Below, in pieces: positions 38,005-46,872 of a stretch of 64,000 nt of DNA (the first letter of the stretch is position 1; each line of letters opens with the position of its first letter). The DNA is from Pontibacter flavimaris (lineage in GTDB: Bacteria; Bacteroidota; Bacteroidia; Cytophagales; Hymenobacteraceae). The notes beneath the pieces were generated by a model that saw only the letters and a list, made by a program, of their open reading frames with translations, searched no databases and had not been told where the DNA came from. Where the stretch lies: positions 947,324 to 1,011,323 of the forward strand of contig NZ_LVWA01000005.1 in NCBI RefSeq assembly GCF_001907195.1, in the 5' to 3' direction. A program made the translations under genes and the position numbers.

Positions 38005-38931
38005 ATGAAAATAGGAATGGTAGGACTGGGCCTGATAGGGGGCTCCATGGCATTGGACCTGAGGCAAAGAGGCTTTGCAGAAAGTATAATGGGCACCGAC
38101 AGCAACCCGGAGCACGTGCGGCTGGCGAAACAGGCAGGCATCATACAGGAAGAAGGCGGTTTGCCGGACCTGGCCGCCGCCTGTGACCTGATCATCCTGG
38201 CCACGCCGGTGGATGTAGCCCCCGCTATACTTTTAAGTCTTTTAGAATTAGTCAGCGATAAGACAATCATACTGGATGTGGGCTCTACGAAGGAGCATAT
38301 CTGCAGCGCAGTGGAAAGCCACCCCCGCCGGAAGCAGTTCGTGGCCTGCCATCCCATCGCAGGTACGGAGAACACCGGTCCGAGCGCCGCACACCACACC
38401 CTCTTCGATAACAAGGTCAATATCATCTGCAATGCCGCAGACAGCGATGCCCGTGCCGTAGAACTGGCGGAAAAGCTGTTTGCCACCCTGCAGATGGAAA
38501 CCGTTCATATGGACGCGCGGGCACACGACCGGCACCTGGCCTTCGTTTCGCACCTATCGCACATTACTTCCTTTGCCCTGGGACTTACGGTGCTGGAGAT
38601 AGAGAAGGACGAGAAAAGCATCTTCAACCTGGCCGGAAGCGGGTTTGCCTCCACCGTCAGGCTTGCCAAAAGCTCGCCGGCCATGTGGGCGCCCATCTTC
38701 AGGCAGAACGCCGGCCATGTTTCCGAGGCGCTCGGTGCCTACATCGAACAACTGTTGCACTTTAAAGAGGCCATCGATGCGGGGATGGCAACGGAAACCT
38801 ATGACATGATCACCAAGGCCAACCAGGTAAGCCGCATCCTTAGCGGTATAGAACTAAAAAACAGCCAAAAGCCAGCTATAAGTCCTGCGCCGGAAGATGG
38901 AGAGGCAAAGATCGCACCCATGGCCGGGTAG
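38005..38931 (+). CDS. tyrA: prephenate dehydrogenase
   Basis: 308 residues, cytosolic. Catalyses NAD-dependent oxidative decarboxylation of prephenate to 4-hydroxyphenylpyruvate for tyrosine. Rossmann start MVGLGLIGGSMALDLRQRGF, LATPVDVAPAILLSL, DVGSTKEHI, CHPIAGTENTGPSAAH with the catalytic His, and HDRHLAFVSHLSHITSFALG. Length and motifs are normal; no ACT domain is seen at the C-terminus, so feedback control would come from elsewhere. The Tyr-rich leader and attenuator upstream suggest transcriptional control by charged tRNA-Tyr. No other aromatic amino acid gene adjoins. Confidence 0.92.
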   Translation: MKIGMVGLGLIGGSMALDLRQRGFAESIMGTDSNPEHVRLAKQAGIIQEEGGLPDLAAACDLIILATPVDVAPAILLSLLELVSDKTIILDVGSTKEHICSAVESHPRRKQFVACHPIAGTENTGPSAAHHTLFDNKVNIICNAADSDARAVELAEKLFATLQMETVHMDARAHDRHLAFVSHLSHITSFALGLTVLEIEKDEKSIFNLAGSGFASTVRLAKSSPAMWAPIFRQNAGHVSEALGAYIEQLLHFKEAIDAGMATETYDMITKANQVSRILSGIELKNSQKPAISPAPEDGEAKIAPMAG

Positions 38932-39050
38932 CTTCCAGGTTTCGGACATGTCTCGAGGGGCAGGGGGGAATCGCCTGCTGAGGTTCTAAAGTATAAAGCC
39001 TAAGTTGCGATTTATGTGGAAGTGTAAGTTTCTACATGCCTTTTCTCATG

Positions 39051-39101
39051 GTGCAAGTCTTTAGACTTGTACCTATTATGGCGTCGAGTCTGTGACTCGA
39101 C
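39051..39101. repeat. REP-like palindromes
   Basis: CAAGTCTTTAGACTTG (39054-39069) and GTCGAGTCTGTGACTCGAC (39083-39101) lie in the gene-free stretch after tyrA. Both are near-perfect palindromes of the kind found in REP elements. Confidence 0.65.
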
Positions 39102-39227
39102 TGGCTTGAAAAGCCATACTTGCTTTGGCTATACTTTTATACTTTGGCTATACTTCCGTTAGCCCGTGTCGTTTTTTTCGTTATGATTTCAACCCGACTG
39201 ACTCACAGAGATATACTTGCTTTGGCT

Positions 39228-39278
39228 CTTTCGGATTTGCAATCCGAAAGTATAATAGCCGTGGATTTGTAATCCGCG
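39228..39278. repeat. REP-like GGATT-AATCC palindromes
   Basis: A 23-bp palindrome with arms CTTTCGGATT and AATCCGAAAG (39228-39250), the reverse complement of 6826-6848, and GTGGATTTGTAATCCGC close after it (39261-39277). Confidence 0.7.
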
Positions 39279-39455
39279 CGAGCCATACTTTTATACTTAC
39301 CGTTTTATACTTGTGCCATACTTTATGCTTTGCTTATACTTGCTGATTTATACTTCCCTAGCCGCTGCTTTCAGCATTTTGACACAAGCTATACATGCTA
39401 GCTTCCGTTCATCCTCAGTCCTACGAACCTACCGTTTCATTTATACTTTGGTGCT

Positions 39456-39612
39456 CTCAAGCCCGAGAGGGCTCGTCTTCCCGCATCGCGCTGTGTTCCC
39501 TTCCTTTGCTACCCTCCGGTCGCAATGCCGCTAAAGCGGCACCGGAATCTCACAAGGCGCTCAACGGAAAGACTGGGTATCAGTTCGATAGCTTCAGCTT
39601 TAGCGATTCCCC
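39456..39612 (+). repeat. dispersed repeat of about 170 bp, copy A
   Basis: Diverged relative of 63830-64000 in opposite orientation. Shared blocks in the same order: CTCAAG, CATCGCGCTG, CACCGGAA, GGCGCTCAAC, TTCGATAGC, GCTTT-GC, then AAGTATAAG. No gene is seen in it. Confidence 0.65.
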
Positions 39613-39645
39613 AAGTATAAGTATAAGTATAAGTATAAGTATAAG
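39613..39645 (+). repeat. tandem hexamer AAGTAT x5
   Basis: Five perfect AAGTAT units plus AAG at the end of the dispersed repeat. Same hexamer as the over-represented motif of the backbone. Confidence 0.95.
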
Positions 39646-39842
39646 CGGCACAACGCAAGTATAACGCACCTTCGGCAGCCGGGAGATGCCTTGCCAGGCG
39701 AGGGCAAACGGGAGCTGAACCTCCGGTAGTAACCTTAAGCTGGTTATTCACATATACATAGGGTATATTGGAACAAGCGAGGCGTACGGTGTTATGCTTT
39801 TGCGATTAACTGATTTTCTATATATCCTATAATCTTGCCCCT

Positions 39843-40604
39843 ATGACTACCATGACCACCGTATCAGAAGTATTAAACAGGCTTAAGCACGAAGGCTATT
39901 CCGTAGACTTTAACCTGGAAGACAATTGCCTGGTTTGTAACGGCAACTCCCTCCGGATCTTCCCCAATGAGTTTGTGGTAGACAGGCACTTTCGCTTCGA
40001 GGGCATGTCGGACCCGGGTGATGAGGCTGTTGTGTATGCCATATCTTCCACGAAACACGACGTGAAGGGCACGCTGGTGGATGGGTACGGTATCTACAGC
40101 GACAGTGCGACCAGTGAACTGATACAGGCCCTGCAGGGTAAGGCGGCCCAGAGCTCCCCTCATGATGACCTGCCACAGGAGAAATCGAACGAGGCTACGC
40201 CGCAGCGCCCGGAAGGCGACCGCCCGCTGGATGCGCCGCTGGTGGAGATGGATCTCTCCGCTTTCAGGAAACAAATTAAGGAGGAGCAGGCCTGGCACAA
40301 CAGCGACCGCAACGCCATCACTATTTTTAAAACGAATGGCCTGCGCCTCGTGCTGGTTGGGCTGCACCAGGGCGCGGAGATGAAGACGCACACCGCTCCA
40401 GGCATTATAAACGTGCAGGTGCTGGAAGGAAGGATCCGGTTTACTACCGAACAGCAAAGTGCCGAGATGGGAGAGGGCCGTATGCTGGCGCTACACGCGG
40501 GCATCCCGCACAGCGTGCTTGCCCTGGAGGAGTCGGTTTTCCTGCTCACGCTCGCTGTACAAAACCTGCCAGGTAAAGCCGCAAGGCAATCTACAACGTG
40601 GTAA
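39843..40604 (+). CDS. fusion: Bacteroidota small phosphoribosylpyrophosphate-synthetase-like domain plus cupin
   Basis: 253 residues. The N-terminal 90 (TVSEVLNRLKHEGYSVDFNL, IFPNEFVVDRHFRFEGMSDP, VVYAISSTKHDVKGTLVDGY) match a small Bacteroidota protein that databases often misname phosphoribosylpyrophosphate synthetase and that normally stands alone. A charged linker (about 100-135) joins it to a cupin: LVLVGLHQGAEMKTHTAPGI with His residues, and HAGIPHSVLALEE. The fusion is unusual. Real enzyme activity is unsupported; ligand binding or stress sensing is possible. Start at 39843 or at the second ATG three codons later. Confidence 0.75.
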   Translation: MTTMTTVSEVLNRLKHEGYSVDFNLEDNCLVCNGNSLRIFPNEFVVDRHFRFEGMSDPGDEAVVYAISSTKHDVKGTLVDGYGIYSDSATSELIQALQGKAAQSSPHDDLPQEKSNEATPQRPEGDRPLDAPLVEMDLSAFRKQIKEEQAWHNSDRNAITIFKTNGLRLVLVGLHQGAEMKTHTAPGIINVQVLEGRIRFTTEQQSAEMGEGRMLALHAGIPHSVLALEESVFLLTLAVQNLPGKAARQSTTW

Positions 40605-40631
40605 GTTTTTTTGTGCTAAACCCGATCTGAT

Positions 40632-40850
40632 ATGAAGCAGAAATTTAAAACAGGCGACCATGTTACCTGGAACTCAGAGGCGGGCCATGTGTCGGGCACC
40701 ATTGTGAAAGTGCACACCGCCGATTTCGACTACAAAGGCCACACGCACCGCGCCAGCAAAGACGACCCGCAGTACGAGATAAAAAGCGACAAAACAGATC
40801 ATATAGCCGCGCACAAGGGCTCCGCACTTTCTTTATCGAAGAAGGGCTGA
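40632..40850 (+). CDS. DUF2945 / TUDOR-like small protein
   Basis: 72 residues: KFKTGDHVTWNSEAGHVSGT, VHTADFDYKGHTHRASKDDP, QYEIKSDKTDHIAAHKGSAL. This is the HVA1/DUF2945 family, a small Tudor-like barrel often called hypervirulence-associated by transfer from fungi. Probably nucleic acid or protein binding; no role is proven. It sits 27 bases past the fusion gene, likely co-transcribed with it and the next gene. Confidence 0.85.
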   Translation: MKQKFKTGDHVTWNSEAGHVSGTIVKVHTADFDYKGHTHRASKDDPQYEIKSDKTDHIAAHKGSALSLSKKG

Positions 40851-40903
40851 TAGGCGCCCGTGCCTGGTAAGTATAAATATGTTCAGCAGCTCAGAAAACA
40901 GAC

Positions 40904-41425
40904 ATGGCGCCACCTGAAAACACCATCTGGACCTTTGGCCACTCTACCCGCAGCCCGGAGGAATTTCTGGCGGCGCTACAGTCCTTCGGGATAGAGGTGC
41001 TGGTGGATGTGCGGCGGTATCCCGGCTCCCGGAAGTTCCCGCACTTCAGCGCGGAGGCCCTGAAAGTATACCTGCCCGAGGCGGGTATCCGCTATGTGCC
41101 GGCGGTGGAGCTTGGCGGCCGCAGAAAACCCAGGCCCGATTCAGATAACACGGCCTGGAGAAGCGCATCGTTCCGGGGCTACGCCGATTACTCGGAAACG
41201 CAGGAGTTTGCAGACGGAATAACGAAACTCACGGAGCTTGCCCGCCAGCAGCGCACGGCCTATATGTGCTCCGAGGCAGTGTGGTGGCGGTGCCATCGGG
41301 CCATCATCTCGGATTACCTGAAGGAGCGGGGCTGGACCGTGTGGCACATCATGAGCGAAGGCGTTGCCAAAGAACATCCGTATACCTCAGCTTACCTGGA
41401 AACGCATGAAGGCAAGTATGAATAG
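40904..41425 (+). CDS. DUF488 family protein
   Basis: 173 residues: TIWTFGHSTRSPEEFLAALQ, LVDVRRYPGSRKFPHF (family Arg-rich strand), AVELGGRRKPRPDSDN, FRGYADYSET and CSEAVWWRCHRAIISDYL. This is the full DUF488 pattern, including its conserved Cys/His segment. The family is common and uncharacterised; cytoplasmic. It forms a small convergent group with DUF2945 and the cupin fusion. Confidence 0.88.
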   Translation: MAPPENTIWTFGHSTRSPEEFLAALQSFGIEVLVDVRRYPGSRKFPHFSAEALKVYLPEAGIRYVPAVELGGRRKPRPDSDNTAWRSASFRGYADYSETQEFADGITKLTELARQQRTAYMCSEAVWWRCHRAIISDYLKERGWTVWHIMSEGVAKEHPYTSAYLETHEGKYE

Positions 41426-41587
41426 GGTATAGCGACCACTGTGCGTGTGTTGCTAAAGTTTGTTCTAATCTGTTCTTATAAGTAGGAATTCCCTCCTGGT
41501 AGGGATATTTTGTAAGGCGGATTGTCGGAAGCCTAATCCAGCCAGACGCTCAAGGCAACACTTTTTACAGCTGCACCAACTTGTTCT

Positions 41588-42505
41588 TTATGCTTTCTTT
41601 GTGAAATATGTAGCTCCCGCACTTGCCGCAATCACGCAGAAAACCGATACCCACTGCGTCAGGCTCAGGTACTCCTCCAGGAAGAGCAAACCCGAAAGCG
41701 CGGCAAAGGCGGGGTGCAGGCTCATCAGTATGCCGAAGTGCTTTGGTGAGAGTTGGCGCAAGGCTCCCATCTCCAGCGTATACGGCAGGGCGCTCGTCAA
41801 CAAGGCAACGGCTATCCCTATCAGCAGCACATACCCGTTCACTGCCGCCAGATCGCCGCTGAAAATCCCGAACGGCAACACAGAAGCGCTGGCAAAAAGC
41901 ATTCCTACGGCCACTGCGTCGCCGCCCTTCATCAGCTGTGATACCTTGCCGCCTAATACAATATAGCCCGCCCATAAGGCCCCGGCCCCTACAGCCAGCG
42001 CAGCACCCAACAAGTCAACGTTGTTATCCTGCCAGGGGGCAATCAAAACGATTCCGGTGCAGGCCAGCAGCACCCAAAGCAGATCGAGCAGTTTCCTGGA
42101 GCCTAATAAGGCCAAAACAAGGGGGCCGGTAAATTCGAGCGTGACGGCGAGGCCAAGCGGTATGCGCTTGATGGCAAAATAAAAGACCAGGTTCATGGCG
42201 CCCAGGCAGGTGCCGTAGGCCAGGCAGTAGAGCCATTGCTTCCTGTTTAGCGCACGTAGGTTGGGCCGAAAGACAGCCAGTAGGATGAGGGCTGCAAAAA
42301 AGATCCGCAGCGAGGCAGTGCCACTTGCGCCAATAATCGGGAATAGGTGCTTGGCAATGGATGCCCCACCCTGCACACTGATCATGGCCAGCAGCACGGC
42401 TGGTATGGCAGGAAGTATAAATTTCCTGTTGGTAAGGTTCAACACTGGTCCGAAAGTATAAAATGACGCGAAAGGTACGCGGAAAACCCGTGAAATGAAA
42501 CGCAT
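41588..42505 (-). CDS. EamA/RhtA-type DMT transporter
   Basis: 305 residues with ten hydrophobic helices in two EamA halves. The RhtA-like pattern is visible: ASIAKHLFPIIGASGTASLR, RIPLGLAVTLEFTGPLVLAL, and LRQLSPKHFGILMSLHPAFA. Such carriers export threonine, homoserine, purine or similar metabolites. The start is uncertain: the first 20-25 residues (MRFISRVFRVPFASF) do not look conserved, and a later GTG near VLNLTNRKF may be the true start. Confidence 0.87.
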   Translation of the reverse strand: MRFISRVFRVPFASFYTFGPVLNLTNRKFILPAIPAVLLAMISVQGGASIAKHLFPIIGASGTASLRIFFAALILLAVFRPNLRALNRKQWLYCLAYGTCLGAMNLVFYFAIKRIPLGLAVTLEFTGPLVLALLGSRKLLDLLWVLLACTGIVLIAPWQDNNVDLLGAALAVGAGALWAGYIVLGGKVSQLMKGGDAVAVGMLFASASVLPFGIFSGDLAAVNGYVLLIGIAVALLTSALPYTLEMGALRQLSPKHFGILMSLHPAFAALSGLLFLEEYLSLTQWVSVFCVIAASAGATYFTKKA

Positions 42506-42578
42506 AAAAACAGCCTGATCAACACGACCTGCCAGCCGAAAGTAGGATCGGAAGTATAACCTGACTGGAACAGCTGAA

Positions 42579-42851
42579 TTAAAGTATAAACCAGAAACCG
42601 TACTCTACATTCTCCCACGACTTACCGAATACCTGACGCTCGTTGTTAGGTTCCACTACCTCGCCAATTATGGGGGTGGCAAAGGCCGGGTTACACTCTC
42701 GTTCAGTTGAGTGAGCTTCGTCAGGGGCTCGTCTGTCGCTGCCCATAAAAATTCTTTTAGGTAGAATCGCCCCCATGTAAGAGGTCCACAGGATGTTGTG
42801 GGAAAACAGGTTGATATGCCTGGCCGCTTGTAAAGTATACCGTAAGTCCAT
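42579..42851 (-). CDS. doubtful open frame downstream of DUF421
   Basis: Open frame of about 90 residues (MDLRYTLQAARHINLF...), part of a longer open frame that begins inside the DUF421 gene. No family recognised, no good start. It fills an otherwise empty 449-base gap. It may be chance or a decayed gene. Confidence 0.2.
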   Translation of the reverse strand: MDLRYTLQAARHINLFSHNILWTSYMGAILPKRIFMGSDRRAPDEAHSTERECNPAFATPIIGEVVEPNNERQVFGKSWENVEYGFWFIL

Positions 42852-42954
42852 CCTCCACTCTACCTTATCTCCCCAATCCTTTTCAAAGAGCTGTGAGGCA
42901 GGGTATAATATGCTTTTTGGCAGACAGAGCAATTTTTCTCTGGAAAGCGTCTGT

Positions 42955-43455
42955 TTATTTTTTCTCTTTTGTACTGATGAAGCTGATTTGGCCGTCTCCT
43001 TCAACGTATGCAGATTTAATGTCTTTTACATCCTCTATGCCTTCTCTTCTAACGTGTTCCAGCAATTCCTCTTCAGTCAGGAACTCGCGGCGCATGTTCC
43101 GGCGCAGCAATTTGCCATCCTTTATCACTTGTAGCGGTGGAGACGACACCAGCTTCTCCACAAAAGGCAAGTGATAGCTTAAAGAATTAACGATGGTGTT
43201 CCATGCCATAAGTGTCAGGATTACTACAAAACCCTCCGTAACCGACGAATATCCTCCAAGAGAGTGTGTCGCCGCCTCAGCTATCAGCACAATAAAGAGA
43301 AGGTCCATGGGTGCCATTTCGCCTCCGGTTCTGCGAGGCAGGATGCGTAGCAGGAATAAGATGCCCAAGTATAGGAGTGAGCCTCTCAGGATAAGTTCGA
43401 GGATGGGAGTACTTATAGCGAAAAGTTCGGTAAGGTTAAGCTTCATTATAGTCAT
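42955..43455 (-). CDS. DUF421 (YetF-like) membrane protein
   Basis: 166 residues. Two to three N-terminal helices (ILELILRGSLLYLGILFLLR, MAPMDLLFIVLIAEAA) and a cytoplasmic C-terminal domain with VIKDGKLLRRNMRREFLTEE and EGIEDVKDIKSAYVEGDG, the usual YetF pattern. Function not established, sometimes linked to spore or stress processes. Either of two close start codons (43455 or 43446) is possible. Confidence 0.85.
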   Translation of the reverse strand: MTIMKLNLTELFAISTPILELILRGSLLYLGILFLLRILPRRTGGEMAPMDLLFIVLIAEAATHSLGGYSSVTEGFVVILTLMAWNTIVNSLSYHLPFVEKLVSSPPLQVIKDGKLLRRNMRREFLTEEELLEHVRREGIEDVKDIKSAYVEGDGQISFISTKEKK

Positions 43456-43793
43456 GCCTTGCTGAGTTCTTAAGGTTGTTTCACCGGCATCAAATGGTGC
43501 CGCAGCTATACAGCCATACTGGATACCCCACTTGATATATACCAGCCAAACTAGCTGTAATACGTGAGAGAGGTGTCAATGGCAGAACGTACGCAGAAAG
43601 GGCCAAACAGATGCCATACTTCCCGTGGTCGCAGGTGTATTTGCAGCTGAGTAATAGGAGAGGGGCAGCCTTAGGTACTGAAATACACAAAGACCTTTAT
43701 TGGAGAATCGTGTACGCACTCGGTAATTGCCTCACAAGCTCCTTTCTAACCTGGGCAAATTCTGCATACGTGTTTCTGCTCAACCATTTATAC
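43456..43793. other. gene-free stretch
   Basis: About 340 bases, no convincing open frame or terminator. Confidence 0.45.
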
Positions 43794-44138
43794 TTACTTC
43801 GCATCCTCCTTCGCCATGAGCGCATGCGTCGTTATGCTAAATGCCATGCCCAGCACCGTTTCCAGCGAAAAGCCGCCGCCCATGCCGGGTGCCGCATCCA
43901 ACAGCAGCTGGGAGTATTCATAGTATTGGTTCTGCTCTTCTGACAGGTAGAATTCACAGCCTTCCACCTCGCCGATCAGCATGTCGCGGGAGCCCGTTTT
44001 ATATTCACCTTTCTCGTAGCACATAGGCTGTGAGCCTTCGCAGCAGCCGCCACTCATGTAAAACATCAGCTCGCCGTAGCGCTCTTTTAATTGGCTGATC
44101 ACTTCTTTTGCTTTTTTGGTTACTAATATCTTTTCCAT
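43794..44138 (-). CDS. DUF779 protein, aldehyde dehydrogenase partner
   Basis: 114 residues from the ATG at 44138 (MEKILVTKKAKEVI). Conserved elements: GELMFYMSGGCCEGSQPMCY, with a Cys pair and a third Cys, LIGEVEGCEFYLSEEQNQYY, and GFSLETVLGMAFSITT. DUF779 proteins are nearly always encoded beside an acetaldehyde-type ALDH, as here, and are thought to be a small accessory factor. A hairpin separates the two genes, so the downstream gene may be transcribed at lower level. Confidence 0.88.
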   Translation of the reverse strand: MEKILVTKKAKEVISQLKERYGELMFYMSGGCCEGSQPMCYEKGEYKTGSRDMLIGEVEGCEFYLSEEQNQYYEYSQLLLDAAPGMGGGFSLETVLGMAFSITTHALMAKEDAK

Positions 44139-44150
44139 ACTTCTACATAT

Positions 44151-44187
44151 TAAAAAAAAAATCACCTGAGGAGGCCCCAGGTGATTT
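44151..44187 (-). terminator. hairpin with T-run between ALDH and DUF779
   Basis: Stem AAATCACCTG / CAGGTGATTT; on the minus strand it ends in a run of nine to ten T. It would partly stop ALDH transcripts before DUF779. Confidence 0.75.
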
Positions 44188-44208
44188 CAGGTTTATGACA
44201 AAATTTGA

Positions 44209-45768
44209 TTAAAAGAAACCTTGCTTCTTCTTGTCGTAAGAAATAAGCATGTTCTTGGTCTGACGGTAATGATCCAGCATCATCTTATGGTTCTCTCTAC
44301 CATAGCCCGACTGCTTATAACCGCCAAATGGTGCGTGCGCCGGATAGGTATGGTACTGGTTTACCCAGACACGGCCGGCCTGTATGGCTCTAGGCACCTG
44401 GTACATCTCGTGCGCATCACGGGTCCAGACGCCGGCACCCAGTCCGTAAATGGTGTCGTTGGCGAGCTCAATGGCTTCTTCGGTCGTTTTAAAAGTGGTC
44501 AGAGACACCACCGGGCCAAAGATCTCTTCCTGGAACACACGCATTTTGTTGTGGCCCTTCAGGATGGTTGGCTGGATAAAGTATCCATCGGCCAATTCAC
44601 CTTCCAGCTTCTGCGCTTCACCACCTACCAGTACTTCGGCTCCTTCTTCCTTACCAATCTTGATGTAGTTCAGGATCTTATCATACTGCGGCTTCGAAAC
44701 CTGCGCCCCGATCATCGTCTCGCCATCCAGCGGGTTACCGGCTTTAATGGCTTTCACACGCTCAATTACGCGTTTCGTAAAGGCGTCGGCTATACTTTCG
44801 TGTACCAGCAATCGGGTTGGTGCAGAACAAATCTCACCTTGGTTCAGGGCAAAGAACGCCGCTCCTTCCAACGCTTTGTCAAAGAACTCGTCGTCGGCCT
44901 CCATCACGGAAGGGAAGAAGATGTTCGGAGACTTACCGCCCAGTTCCATGGTAGAAGGAATGATATTCTCAGACGCGTACTGCATGATCAGCTTACCTGT
45001 GGCTGTAGATCCGGTAAAGGCAAGCTTACTGATCCTTGGGGAAGTACCCAGCGCCTTACCAACCTCTGCTCCGAAACCGTTCACCACGTTCAGCACGCCG
45101 GCTGGTAAAATATCAGCTAACAATTCCACCAAAGCCAGGATACTCGTTGGAGTCTGCTCGGCTGGTTTCAGGACAATGGTGTTACCGGCAGCCAGTGCCG
45201 GGGCAATTTTCCAGGCAGCCATCAGCAGTGGGAAGTTCCAGGGAATAATTTGCCCTACCACCCCGATCGGCTCGTGCAATACAATGCTCACTGTGTTTTC
45301 GTCGTGCTCTGAAATGCCACCCTCCTCAGAACGGATCACGCCGGCAAAGTAGCGGAAGTGGTCGACCACAAGCGGAAGGTCTGCTGCACGTGTCTCCCGG
45401 ATCGGCTTACCGTTGTCGATGGTATCGACTGTAGCCAGGTACTCCAGGTTGTCTTCTATGGCCTGGGCTACGCGAAGCAGCGTGTTACTGCGATCTTTGG
45501 CAGATGTCTTGCTCCATGTTGTGAAAGCTTCGTGTGCCGCGTCCAGCGCCAGCTCCACGTCCTCTTTGGTAGAGCGGGCTGCCTGCGCAAAAACTTTCCC
45601 GTTAATGGGGGATATGTTATCAAAATACGTTCCCTTCACTGGTGGTACAAATCGGCCACCGATAAAGTTGTCGCGTGGCAACTCTTTGCCTTTTAGCTGT
45701 GGGAATGTATATAATTTCTTTTCGTCTTTCCCGTTTTTAATTACGGGATCTAATACTGTTGTGCTCAT
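44209..45768 (-). CDS. aldehyde dehydrogenase (acetaldehyde type)
   Basis: 519 residues, NAD-linked. Family motifs: VGQIIPWNFPLLMAAWKIAP, FTGSTATGKLIMQYA, ELGGKSPNIFF with the general-base Glu, and NQGEICSAPTRLLVHESI with the nucleophilic Cys. The C-terminal PFGGYKQSGYGRENHKMMLD is typical of AldB/ExaC-like enzymes that oxidise acetaldehyde and similar short aldehydes. Partner DUF779 is downstream; a divergent AraC regulator begins 222 bases away. Confidence 0.93.
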   Translation of the reverse strand: MSTTVLDPVIKNGKDEKKLYTFPQLKGKELPRDNFIGGRFVPPVKGTYFDNISPINGKVFAQAARSTKEDVELALDAAHEAFTTWSKTSAKDRSNTLLRVAQAIEDNLEYLATVDTIDNGKPIRETRAADLPLVVDHFRYFAGVIRSEEGGISEHDENTVSIVLHEPIGVVGQIIPWNFPLLMAAWKIAPALAAGNTIVLKPAEQTPTSILALVELLADILPAGVLNVVNGFGAEVGKALGTSPRISKLAFTGSTATGKLIMQYASENIIPSTMELGGKSPNIFFPSVMEADDEFFDKALEGAAFFALNQGEICSAPTRLLVHESIADAFTKRVIERVKAIKAGNPLDGETMIGAQVSKPQYDKILNYIKIGKEEGAEVLVGGEAQKLEGELADGYFIQPTILKGHNKMRVFQEEIFGPVVSLTTFKTTEEAIELANDTIYGLGAGVWTRDAHEMYQVPRAIQAGRVWVNQYHTYPAHAPFGGYKQSGYGRENHKMMLDHYRQTKNMLISYDKKKQGFF

Positions 45769-45827
45769 AATTTTATATCTTTAAATGTCTTTGAATGTAT
45801 TTAGAAGCAGCATGCTACTGTATTTGC

Positions 45828-45986
45828 AACTGTTACAAATTTACAGCAATATCAGGCGCAAGGGGTAGTACGGAACATCCATAAGGTAGGACAAAAGGGA
45901 AATTATGCCGTATGAGCAAGGCGTAGTATAGGGGCAAGCGCGAGAGGAAGGCCAGGCTGACAATAAATTTATGTAACAACTGTTAG
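45828..45986. promoter_or_regulatory. divergent control region with CAACTGTTA direct repeats
   Basis: CAACTGTTA occurs at 45828-45836 and 45978-45986, flanking the intergenic region of ALDH and the AraC regulator. Candidate AraC operator halves. Confidence 0.35.
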
Positions 45987-45989
45987 CCT

Positions 45990-46823
45990 ATGAACCCGGA
46001 AAAAGACCTGTTTTTTATAAGTCCGCTCGATGCCCCGCTGCAGGCCTACTTCGATAGCCCTGATCGGGAAGATTACTTTGAAATTGCCTGGCTAAAAGAT
46101 GAAGAACCCATTCATTTTATAAAAGAGGGCGCCCCCCGCATCAAGGGGGACTGGCTATACTTGATCCCGGCCAACCGCTCTCCCCGCCCCAGAAAATCAG
46201 GTAAAAAAGGGACGCTGCTGGCCTTTCATAAAGCGGTGCTGGACTATGAGGTCAAAGAATTTACGCTGGATGTGATCAGGCTTTTTCTCGGAAAAGGTGT
46301 TGGTGGCTTTTCGACCATACTACTGGAGGAAGACATGGTTGCTTCCCTGGAGAGCATCCTCCGAACCATAGAAGATGAGTATAAACAGCAGCAAAAGAAT
46401 TTCCTGGTGCTCAAGGCGCTGCTGAAGGCGTTTCTACTGAAACTGATGCAGTATAAAACGCTGACTCTAACCCGCCAGGGCCTGAATGAGAAGCGGGTGT
46501 ACCATTTCCTGCTGCTGCTCGAGAACCATTTCAGGGAAGAGAAAACGGTGACATTCTATGCCGATAAGCTGAACCTCACGCCCAAACGTCTCAACCAGAT
46601 ATTAAAACAGAAAACGGGGAAAACCATTACGCAGCTGTTGCAGGAGCGCATCGTCGTGTCGGCCAAACAGCAACTTGTCGCCAGCGCAAAGACTGTTCAG
46701 GAAGTTGGCTATAGCCTTGGCTTTGATGACAGGTCATACTTCAGCAGGTTCTTCAAAAAAATGACCGGACTGACGCCGGAGCAATTCCAGAAACAGGCAA
46801 AAAAGCGAATCTTTCCTGTTTAA
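45990..46823 (+). CDS. AraC-family transcriptional regulator
   Basis: 277 residues. The N-terminal part is a sensor-like beta domain (LFFISPLDAPLQAYF, FHKAVLDYEVKEFTLD), followed by a C-terminal AraC pair of helix-turn-helices: VTFYADKLNLTPKRLNQILK and VQEVGYSLGFDDRSYFSRFF, ending MTGLTPEQF. Divergent from the aldehyde dehydrogenase, which it probably activates in response to an aldehyde or aromatic inducer. Confidence 0.88.
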   Translation: MNPEKDLFFISPLDAPLQAYFDSPDREDYFEIAWLKDEEPIHFIKEGAPRIKGDWLYLIPANRSPRPRKSGKKGTLLAFHKAVLDYEVKEFTLDVIRLFLGKGVGGFSTILLEEDMVASLESILRTIEDEYKQQQKNFLVLKALLKAFLLKLMQYKTLTLTRQGLNEKRVYHFLLLLENHFREEKTVTFYADKLNLTPKRLNQILKQKTGKTITQLLQERIVVSAKQQLVASAKTVQEVGYSLGFDDRSYFSRFFKKMTGLTPEQFQKQAKKRIFPV

Positions 46824-46872
46824 TGTTTTACAGGGAGCACATCGATTCGGTAGTCCTACGTAATTTCAGCAG

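Noticed and set aside
39613..39645. CRISPR-like short repeats
   Set aside because: Contiguous six-base units without spacers; simple tandem repeat.
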